Assembly: GCA_023430945.1 (NCBI GenBank)
Contig: JAEYYE010000062.1
Span: 1 to 10,539, forward strand
DNA length: 10,539 bases
From: Bacteroidota bacterium
Lineage (GTDB): Bacteria; Bacteroidota; Bacteroidia; Flavobacteriales_F; PHOS-HE28
Direction: 5' to 3'
Each line of letters starts with the position of its first letter. Positions within the stretch are counted from its first letter, which is position 1. The translations under genes and the position numbers were made by a program. The notes under the pieces were generated by a model that was not told the origin of the DNA, searched no databases, and was given only the letters and a program-made list of their open reading frames with translations. Below, in pieces: positions 1-6,800 of the stretch.

Positions 1-270
1 GGACCTTGTGGGCCGGCAGGACCGATCGGACCCGGAAGACCGTCAACACCATCTTCCCCAGCGGGACCTTGCGGACCCATAGGGCCGATGGGTCCAGCAG
101 GACCAACAGGACCAACTGCACCAGTCAAACCGATCGGACCTTGCGGGCCGGCAGGGCCGATCGGACCTGGAGCGCCATCAATACCATCTTCCCCAGCGGG
201 ACCTTGCGGACCCATAGGGCCGATGGGTCCAGCAGGACCAGCAGGACCAGTGGCGCCGGTTAAACCGATC
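1..270 (-). repeat. 135-bp in-frame tandem repeat in the collagen tract
   Basis: Positions 1-135 and 136-270 align end to end without gaps; I count 15 mismatches in 135 bases (about 89% identity). A 50-base core (51-100 versus 186-235) is identical. Each unit encodes 45 residues, or 15 Gly-X-Y triplets, with most substitutions synonymous or conservative. The signature triplets are acidic: GED-GID-GAP in one copy and GED-GVD-GLP in the other. Position 271 onward starts the same way (ggaccttgcgggcc) but then diverges. The array may continue past the left edge. Confidence 0.9.
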
Positions 271-1082
271 GGACCTTGCGGGCCCATTGGACCAACGGCA
301 CCAGTTGAACCAACAGGCCCTATTGGACCGGCCGGCCCCATGGGACCTTGTGGCCCGACAGCTCCAGTGGCACCAGCCGGACCTTGCGCTCCCGTAGGCC
401 CCATCGGTCCTTCCGGCCCCTGGATCGAACCCACGTTCGTCCAGGTATTGGTGGTGCCGGACCATACGAAAAGTTCGCCCTCGATCATGTATGCGTCACC
501 TGCGTTCCCAGTGGTAGGAAGGTCACCAACATCATCCAACGATCCGATAATGGAAACTCCTGTACCATCTGCTCCTGCGGGCCCCTGCGGACCGGCCGGG
601 CCCTGCGGACCTACCGCCCCAGCGGTGCCTGTTGGGCCTGCCGGACCGGGTGGCCCTTGCAGACCCTGAGGACCTGGCGGCCCGGCCGGCCCGGGCATAC
701 TGCTGGTCTGCGCGTGCAGGGCGTATGGAACGCTCAATAACTGCGCTGTTCCCATTACCACACCATCGATCGACGTCTGCACATAATAGATCCCAGTGCT
801 CCAATCGATCGAAGTCATGGATCCGCTCAGCGGCTGGCCGGAACCTATGCTCACATTGGCCAGGCCATAGGCATTTGTGGTTACCGCGTGTTCTTCATCA
901 TACACGACCGGTCCGGTGTTGCTGCCTTGGAGCAGCGCGATGCGCAGGGTTACGGATGAGTTCGGCAAGGCCAGTCCCGATGGGTCGCGTAGGATGGCCT
1001 GATAACTGAATTCGAGCGGAGCCTGTGCCCATGTGTGCCCGATCAACAGCAAGGCGAACAAAAGTGCGAGTGTGTGTCTCAT
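1..1082 (-). CDS. Collagen-like exported surface protein (3' end outside window)
   Basis: Read from ATG at 1082-1080; 360 full codons are visible and the frame is open to the left edge, so the C-terminus is missing. Residues 1-19 are a signal peptide (MRHTLALLFALLLIGHTWA, then QAP). Residues 22-125 match a domain common at the N-terminus of Bacteroidota exported proteins: FSYQAILRD, then VVYDEEH, TTNAYGLANVSIG and QLLSVPYALHAQ. Residues 131-173 are Gly-X-Y triplets. Residues 174-221 are a non-collagen spacer with LPTTGNAGDAYMIEGELFVW and WTNVGSIQG, a pattern I know from phage tail fibres and bacterial collagen-like proteins. From 222 on, Gly-X-Y continues without a break to the edge and includes a 45-residue tandem repeat. 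Known of the family: such tracts form trimeric rods at the cell surface. Inferred: an adhesive or structural fibre. It starts 3 bp after the upstream T9SS-cargo gene, so it is probably co-transcribed. Whether it carries its own sorting domain cannot be seen. The start is fixed by the signal peptide; there is no Shine-Dalgarno sequence. Confidence 0.93.
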   Translation of the reverse strand, partial: MRHTLALLFALLLIGHTWAQAPLEFSYQAILRDPSGLALPNSSVTLRIALLQGSNTGPVVYDEEHAVTTNAYGLANVSIGSGQPLSGSMTSIDWSTGIYYVQTSIDGVVMGTAQLLSVPYALHAQTSSMPGPAGPPGPQGLQGPPGPAGPTGTAGAVGPQGPAGPQGPAGADGTGVSIIGSLDDVGDLPTTGNAGDAYMIEGELFVWSGTTNTWTNVGSIQGPEGPMGPTGAQGPAGATGAVGPQGPMGPAGPIGPVGSTGAVGPMGPQGPIGLTGATGPAGPAGPIGPMGPQGPAGEDGIDGAPGPIGPAGPQGPIGLTGAVGPVGPAGPIGPMGPQGPAGEDGVDGLPGPIGPAGPQG

Positions 1083-1085
1083 GGC

Positions 1086-1553
1086 TTAGCGGGTAACGGT
1101 TATCTTATAGGAGTAAGGGATCTGTTGAGGGGTGAAGAGGCGGAAGACATATGATCCGCTGGAGAATCGCTGCATGTCCAGTGTGGTGAGCCGATCGTTC
1201 AGCCGGCCGTCGAGGACCTTCGCTCCTTTTGCATCGATCATCTCATAGGTATGGCCTTTCGCGGCATCGCCGAGATCGATATGGAGCTCGTGTCTTGTAG
1301 GGTTCGGGTAAAGCAGTATGTAGGGTGGTGGAATGGATCCCACATCCGTGATGATGTAGGCCCAGGGTTGTTCGAATCCCTGGGTGAGCACGGCATCGGC
1401 GGATACCGCCGTATTGATCACCGGCTCGCCGATGGTGTAGGCGATCGAACCGCCGGATTGAACATGTTCGGTGCCCGAGGTGGCGACCACCTGCTGTGCC
1501 TCGAGCGTACTGCTCAGGGCCATGCATAGTATCAGGATGCTTGTTTCTTTCAT
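1086..1553 (-). CDS. Small secreted protein with T9SS type A C-terminal sorting domain
   Basis: 155 aa. The chosen start is ATG at 1553-1551, because it is followed at once by a signal peptide (MKETSILILCMALSSTLEA, then QQV). The frame stays open upstream to 1727, but that extension has no signal-peptide character. Residues 20-63 (QQVVATSG, GGSIAYTIGEPV, AVLTQGFEQP) form a short segment seen before sorting domains in many Bacteroidota exported proteins. Residues 80-155 are a T9SS type A domain: YPNP at 82-85, a central IDAKGAKV stretch, LDMQRFSSGSYVFRL at 125-139, and a final beta strand ending KITVTR. In this family the domain takes the cargo through the outer membrane and is cleaved, often with transfer of the cargo to A-LPS. 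The mature passenger is only about 60 residues, so the protein is nearly all export signal. Cys10 is not in a lipobox (the residue before it is Leu), so a lipoprotein is unlikely. It ends 3 bp before the collagen-like gene, and the two are probably one transcript. What the passenger does is unknown. Confidence 0.93.
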   Translation of the reverse strand: MKETSILILCMALSSTLEAQQVVATSGTEHVQSGGSIAYTIGEPVINTAVSADAVLTQGFEQPWAYIITDVGSIPPPYILLYPNPTRHELHIDLGDAAKGHTYEMIDAKGAKVLDGRLNDRLTTLDMQRFSSGSYVFRLFTPQQIPYSYKITVTR

Positions 1554-1760
1554 GGGCGTGGAATTCGGTTGCTGCACAGCTTGGCGCGCTGCACATGGAG
1601 TGATTAGGAGAAGCGAAGTACTCCCACCGTGAAGGGCACAACAATACCACGTTGGTGGTACCTGGTCCCCGGCCATATGCGCGATGGTCCGGATCACGGA
1701 ACATGGATCACCGGTACGACGATCCATGTCGTACTGAAAGGAAATGGTAAGGAAAAGGTG
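1554..1760 (-). other. 207-bp intergenic gap upstream of the T9SS-cargo gene
   Basis: This is the only real gap in the window. Read on the minus strand it starts with a pyrimidine-rich stretch just after the Fn3 gene's stop (1760-1736), then carries overlapping inverted repeats (1734-1701). From 1700 to 1554 I see no feature. I find no convincing Bacteroidota promoter (TTG, then TAnnTTTG) and no hairpin followed by a T-run, so I cannot say whether the T9SS-cargo gene has its own promoter or is read through from the Fn3 gene. No Shine-Dalgarno sequence precedes the 1553 start. Confidence 0.7.
1701..1734 (-). promoter_or_regulatory. Two mutually exclusive hairpins in the leader of the T9SS-cargo gene
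   Basis: On the minus strand, GTACGAC (1734-1728) pairs perfectly with GTCGTAC (1720-1714) across a 7-base loop. Overlapping it, ACATGGATC (1729-1721) pairs perfectly with GATCCATGT (1709-1701) across an 11-base loop. The second stem uses the loop of the first, so only one can form at a time. The element lies about 150-180 bases before the T9SS-cargo start and just after the Fn3 stop. No T-run follows, so neither looks like a simple intrinsic terminator. The pairing is seen directly; a regulatory, pausing or RNA-processing role is inference, and the local richness in the self-complementary word GATC raises the chance of coincidence. Confidence 0.4.
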
Positions 1761-3821
1761 TTAGGGGAGCTCTACGGCGTTGCTGCTTTCGCTGATCCCC
1801 GATGAAGCGCCGCTCTCCAGGATCGCCTGCAACATGTATCGATAATTGCCACGGCCTCCGAGCTCGGCATCCGTGTACCGATCACGATCACCCGGCACTG
1901 AAGCGATGGCCACTGGTGAAGCATCGTCCTTTCTGCGATAAAGCACGTAATGCTTCACCTTTTCTTCAGGTCTTGTCCATTCCAGTTCAACGGTGCGTGA
2001 TCCGGCATCGAGCCTGGCCTGCACCGATCGGATCGGCGTGATCTTGAGCCTGGCGTGCACGCGCACATCGATCGGGCGTTGCTCGCGCGAAACATTGCCC
2101 GCGCTGTCGATCGCGCTAAGGCGATAGCTGTAATACATCGGTCCGGATACGTTCCGATCATCATAAGATCTGTTGTTCATTGAAGCGGGCCACTGAGCGA
2201 TGCGCTTCCATTCCGTGGAATCCTGTGACCTTCTGAACAATTCATAGGAGATCACATCGCCACTTGAACTAGGAATGATCGAGAAGGTAACGGAGGTATC
2301 GCTTACTGAATAATCCTTGAACAATGGAGGCACCGGGCGTATCGTATCAGGCCTGTTCAGCGTTAACATCCCGCTCATGCCACTGTGGTTGAAATTCCGA
2401 TCCACGGCGACCACGCGGAAATGGACCCGGGGTGTCAGCGAATTCAATGTGATCGAATGCTGGTATGTCGTATCCGGATGCGGATCGGGCGTGAGGTTCG
2501 TGAATTCATGATCCGCCTGGTTCGCGAAGAACACACGATATCCCAGGATGTCATCCTCATTCCCCATCCGCCAATGCAGCCTCACCACGCCGCTGCTATC
2601 GATCGTACCGGCGAGCCCGATCGGATCCGCCGGCGGAATTGAGTCCACAAGAAAGCCATAGGCCGAAAGCGAAACGGATGCGTTCCCCGCAGTATCGACC
2701 GCCCAAACGCGGTAATGGTTCTCGCCACGCAATGTTCCGGATGGATCGGAGAAGGACCGCGCATCAACTGGCAGCAGCGCATCGTGCAATGGTTGGTAAG
2801 CGGCTGTGGCAGCATAGGCCTTCTCCACACGGAATCCTTTCAGGTCCGCTGCTTTTTCCGGCTGTTCCCATTGCACGACCAATTGGCCCTTCCGATCCTC
2901 GACCCCTTTGATCACAGGATTCGCTGGCGCTGTTCGATCGCGCCCCATGGCCAGGATCTCCTTGGATGGGTCCGAGGTTTCTCCGAACGCGGTGATCCCG
3001 CGCAACTGGTAGCGGTGCGCCATGTAATTTCCTGCGATGCTCGTATCGGTGAAGAAGTAACGCCGATCGGTCGCGGTGGTATCGCGAAAGGTCTGTACGT
3101 ATGGCGAAGTGTTCAGCCGGGTCCAATCCCCTTTCCCGGAGGCGCGCTCGATCCAGAACGCAGTGAACGCACCGTTGGCGACATCGTTCATCCATTCCAG
3201 TGTCACCTGGCCTTCCTCCTCTTTCGCGTGCAATTCAGGACCGGTGGGAATAAGGTCAGGACCCATACTCCTGTTCACCGCGATCATCGCGGTATCAGGT
3301 CTTTCAGGATCGAGGGCGATCACGCGGTACAGGTACAGCATGTTCGGCGCGAGATCGCGATCCACCCATCGCAGGCCGAGGGCGTTCGCAGCACTTGGAT
3401 CGAGATCGGCGCTGAGCATCGCGAAGGAAAACCGCATCCGTGAAGCGTTCGCCGCATCCGCGATCGTACTGAAGTCCTCGATCTTCGGCGTGATGGAGAA
3501 CTGCTGGCCATGTAGTGCCTGGCCGGCTGTCGCCAGGTATTGCGATCCGTCACTGGCTTCAGCTTTGAAACGCTCAAGGGTCCAGGGGCGGATCACTTCG
3601 GTGTTCAACTGCTCCGGGATCGGCCTGCCAGCAAGGTCGCGGTGCATGGAAAGTCGTTCCACCCTGTAGCCGGCCGCGTTGTAGCGATCCCACGCCACCG
3701 GGCTAAGAGGCGCCCATCGCAATACCACCGAATCAGGCGTATTCCTTGCGATCACATGGAATGTTTGCGCGTGCATGCCAATGAACGGCAGCAGCATCAG
3801 TATGCAGATCACTGTCCTCAT
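1761..3821 (-). CDS. Secreted multi-domain fibronectin type III protein
   Basis: 686 aa from ATG at 3821-3819. This start is preferred over one 57 codons upstream because it is followed by a signal peptide (MRTVICILMLLPFIGMHA, then QTF) and overlaps the giant gene's stop as ATGA; the longer version would have a polar, signal-less N-terminus. About six Fn3-like modules are visible: roughly 20-185, 190-295, 297-395, 397-492, 494-590 and 592-685. The signs are repeated Trp/hydrophobic B-strands (VVLRWAP, VTLEWMN, VVQWEQP, VRLHWRM, VELEWTRP) and ends such as YRVWAVDTAGN, FRVVAVDRNFN and YRLSAIDSAGN. The first module is longer than a usual Fn3 (about 90-100 aa) and holds an insertion near 65-140. 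There is no T9SS sorting domain, no C-terminal membrane segment and no catalytic motif; the protein ends directly after the last module. Known: Fn3 modules mediate protein or glycan contacts or act as spacers. Inferred: an exported binding partner of the giant protein, made in step with it. Confidence 0.93.
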   Translation of the reverse strand: MRTVICILMLLPFIGMHAQTFHVIARNTPDSVVLRWAPLSPVAWDRYNAAGYRVERLSMHRDLAGRPIPEQLNTEVIRPWTLERFKAEASDGSQYLATAGQALHGQQFSITPKIEDFSTIADAANASRMRFSFAMLSADLDPSAANALGLRWVDRDLAPNMLYLYRVIALDPERPDTAMIAVNRSMGPDLIPTGPELHAKEEEGQVTLEWMNDVANGAFTAFWIERASGKGDWTRLNTSPYVQTFRDTTATDRRYFFTDTSIAGNYMAHRYQLRGITAFGETSDPSKEILAMGRDRTAPANPVIKGVEDRKGQLVVQWEQPEKAADLKGFRVEKAYAATAAYQPLHDALLPVDARSFSDPSGTLRGENHYRVWAVDTAGNASVSLSAYGFLVDSIPPADPIGLAGTIDSSGVVRLHWRMGNEDDILGYRVFFANQADHEFTNLTPDPHPDTTYQHSITLNSLTPRVHFRVVAVDRNFNHSGMSGMLTLNRPDTIRPVPPLFKDYSVSDTSVTFSIIPSSSGDVISYELFRRSQDSTEWKRIAQWPASMNNRSYDDRNVSGPMYYSYRLSAIDSAGNVSREQRPIDVRVHARLKITPIRSVQARLDAGSRTVELEWTRPEEKVKHYVLYRRKDDASPVAIASVPGDRDRYTDAELGGRGNYRYMLQAILESGASSGISESSNAVELP
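3818..3821 (-). promoter_or_regulatory. ATGA stop/start overlap coupling giant and Fn3 genes
   Basis: On the minus strand the four bases 3821-3818 read ATGA. ATG starts the Fn3 protein and TGA, one base later, stops the giant protein. No Shine-Dalgarno sequence is seen in the preceding 20 bases. Such overlaps are well known to couple translation by re-initiation, which would tie the amounts of the two proteins together. The overlap is seen; the coupling is inferred. Confidence 0.85.
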
Positions 3822-6800
3822 GGCGCTGTGAAGAAATTCATTTGTCCGCCCAGACTCCCCAGGTTCCCCAGGTTCACGTTCGTTTGTATCACGATCGGCG
3901 GGGTGGTCCCTGTTGGATGGTCGTACACCGCCGTGCCCGACAATGGCGGGAAAGTAGGTCCGCTGGAGAAGTAAAGGATCGTTGGAATGCATTCACCCGG
4001 TGGATCCTGGAAATGGAAATTCACCGTGTAATTCCCCTGGTACATGTTGCGGTAGGTATGGCTCAGGAAGGTCTGCATGTTCGTTCGCACCGGCTCGGGT
4101 ATGAAGCTTTCCACCGCATAAGGCGATCCGTAGTTGTCTATGATGTTCGCTGTGATCGTCTGCATCCGGTCGAAATCCTGCTTCACATAGGTTCCGCTGG
4201 TGACCTTGAGGTAAAGCGATGCGTTCGCAGGTCCACCGTCAGAGAGCTCTTCGGAGAAATTCGCTTCAGCACCAAGGCCGATCGGCGCGCTTTCCTGTTG
4301 GGACAATGGCCCGGAGAGATCATTGTAGGGATGGAAGTGTACCGTATTCACCGGCGGGATCCCGATCGTATCAGCGCCGTAGATGATCCAATTCATTCCA
4401 AAGGGACCATTCACCACCGTTTGTCCACGGATCAAACGCAGCGAAGTGAGGTTCTGCGAACTGTTCAGGATGTTCTGGTAATAGGTGTAGATCACCGGCT
4501 GGTTCCAGTTGGTGTTCCAGATACCTGTGCGTGCTTCCGAGAACTTCACCAATGGAGCGATGCTTCCTGTGGTGAACGTATGGCCTCGTCCATCGAACAC
4601 ATCGAAAGGCTCACCGGAGAACCAGGGTTGAAGAACTTCGAAGGATGATCCGGCGGGATTCGCGAGGTGTTGTGTGCCCGAGTGACTGAACGCCGCGGCC
4701 TTCGCGGCAAGGGTGCGGTGCATCGACGTGCGGAAGCTGTAGTCGTAGAGCAGTTTTTCATTCGCCTTCACATTGTATCCGCTCAACATACGGCGGTTCA
4801 GGTTCGCGAGGCCCTGGTATACTGAAGTGGATTGTGTTGTCACCTCGGCGGACATCATCGTGGCCAGCGGAGCCGCCGATGCCTGGATGATATCGAACGG
4901 GCTCGAGGGCGCGACCACGCTATCGCGCCAGATCAGCTGGATCGCGTAGATGTTGGCCGATGACAGTTCGGGTACATCGAAGAATACCATCGACTTGCCG
5001 GAATGCGTTACGGTCGCGTTCGTTTCAGTGATCGCGGAACCGTTGCGTGGTACGAAGAGCACCTTGTAATTGCGAACGGTATTCGCAGCCGTGGGTTGAG
5101 CGAATACAGGCGTACCACTCATGTCGCTCTTCAACTGGATCACGCCTTTGCGACATTCATCCTGAAGGAAGAACCGTTGCCCGGTGAAGGGATACGTGTA
5201 ATCCACATAACTGGGAATGATCTTGTCCGGCCCGGCTCCCGTCCTGAACACATTCGTCTGGTCCCAGAAGACGGGCTGGCCATCTTTCAAGGCCGCCGCC
5301 CATGCGCCATTTTTCAGTTCCTCCACTTTGAGCTTGATCCTTACCGAATGGGTCGTATTGGGTTTGAGGAACGCCGCGGGTACGAGCGTCATCTGATCCT
5401 TGGTGAGCGCCGTGATCGTGGAGACGTTCAGCACGTCCGTTCCCTCCTTCAATTCAAAGGTCTCCACCTTCAGGCGGAAGGTGCGTAGCAGCCGATCGCC
5501 ATCGTCCTGGATCTGGTACACATCGAAAGGCGTATCGATCTTCATGTTGAAGACCACGGATGGATCGACCCCGCAATCGACCCCTGCGTAGTTGTAGGTG
5601 ATGCCATCATTATGGTGAGGGGTGAGATCCCCGATCGGTACAAGGCCGCTGAGGATATCCTCGTTCGGTGGATCGCATGGTTCCCCCAGTTCGAAGGGGA
5701 AGGTGAAATCACCGCTCACCGCGCCATGCAACACGCTGTAGCTCCCGCTCACGGAACCTTTCATCCAGGTGGGATCCGGGAAGCCGCCTTGCAACATGGC
5801 GGCCGCTCCAACGGTGAAGATGTCCACTTCGCCTTCGTGCACGTAGATGTCCACGTACAGACTTACACCACCGCTGAGGTAGGCGTACACCTGCCCCTTG
5901 GCATACCAGCCGTTCACGCCGATCGTTTCTCCGTCGCTCATGCCATGGCATGTGGTCTCGCCCATGTCCAGCAGCGCGATATCAAGGCCGGCCGCTGCCG
6001 CCATGTTGAACCGCAACAGCAGGAACTTCAGTTTCTCTTCAACGGACATGTGTGCGCCGAAGGCAAAGCCATTGCCGTTCTGCACCTGTGCACTCCGGGT
6101 GAAGTAATTCGCGGGGATCGCCGGCATCACGTTCGCCGGTGGATCGGCGGCCGGGGGCAGATCCTCGCCGATCATGATGTACGCTTCCGTTTCGAAGACA
6201 CCGATGAAGTCCAATCCGATCGGAGTGGTGGGCGTGCCCGCGAACAGGTGCCAAGTGTCCGGCGTCACGAGCAATTCAACATTACCGGCGAGGTCGTTGG
6301 CACCGGTCCCCGTGACCTTTCCACTGCCGATCGAAACGTACAGGGCGAAATTCGCTGCGAACACATCGTTCGGCAGATCGTAGGAGATCTCCGCAACCCC
6401 ATGCACGGGATTGTAGGTGCGATCGTTCCGCTCGCTCATGAAGAACACGTTCCCGTTGAGGAACATGGTGGAAACACCTCCGGTTGAACTGAGGGTGGCG
6501 CCCACGGTTACATCGGCATTGTAGGCTGTGCCACCGCCCGTATTGCCGAACACCATGGTGCCTTGGAATCCATAGGATGTATTGGGGTCCGGCGCGTAGG
6601 TGACATTGGTGAGCGTAAGTCCTGGCGGGGCTTCTTCCATGTCCTGTTCCGCGATCTGTGAATTGGTGAGTTGTTGCGCGTCCACCAAAGGCGATGTGCG
6701 TTGCATGTGGTACCAGGCGCCGCCCCCGAAACCATAGATGGTGAAGCCCGGGTAAACGTTGATGCCATTGTCCATCACCGCCATCGCATCGGCGAACCAG

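Noticed and set aside
1..270. CRISPR-like array
   Set aside because: The two repeat units are directly abutting, with no unique spacers, and are in-frame coding repeats of a collagen tract.
88..669. A plus-strand open frame that itself looks collagen-like (many GPxGPx and APV stretches)
   Set aside because: Gly-Pro codons (GGN CCN) are nearly self-complementary, so the antisense of a collagen gene also reads Gly/Pro-rich. This frame has no signal peptide, an irregular triplet register and starts mid-repeat, while the minus strand gives a signal peptide, a known N-terminal domain and perfect Gly-X-Y.
1..1082. Prophage tail fibre gene
   Set aside because: The spacer resembles tail fibres, but the protein has a signal peptide and a Bacteroidota exported-protein N-terminal domain, and its neighbours are T9SS and Fn3 surface genes with no phage gene in sight.
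1600..1660. Bacteroidota-type promoter (TTG, then TAnnTTTG) before the T9SS-cargo gene
   Set aside because: The best candidates (TATTGTTG, or TTG followed 18 bases later by TACTTCGC) match too poorly in the -7 box or lack a spaced -33 TTG.
1554..1727. A 58-codon N-terminal extension of the T9SS-cargo gene (start at 1727)
   Set aside because: The frame is open but the extension has no signal-peptide or domain character and holds the overlapping hairpins; the signal peptide starts at 1553.
1714..1734. Intrinsic (rho-independent) terminator after the Fn3 gene
   Set aside because: The stem is perfect, but no T-run follows on the minus strand, and the T-rich part lies before it. On the plus strand an A-rich stretch follows instead.
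3822..3992. A 57-codon N-terminal extension of the Fn3 gene (start at 3992)
   Set aside because: It overlaps the giant gene's 3' end, is polar and Pro/Arg/Glu-rich, and would bury the clear signal peptide that begins at 3821.
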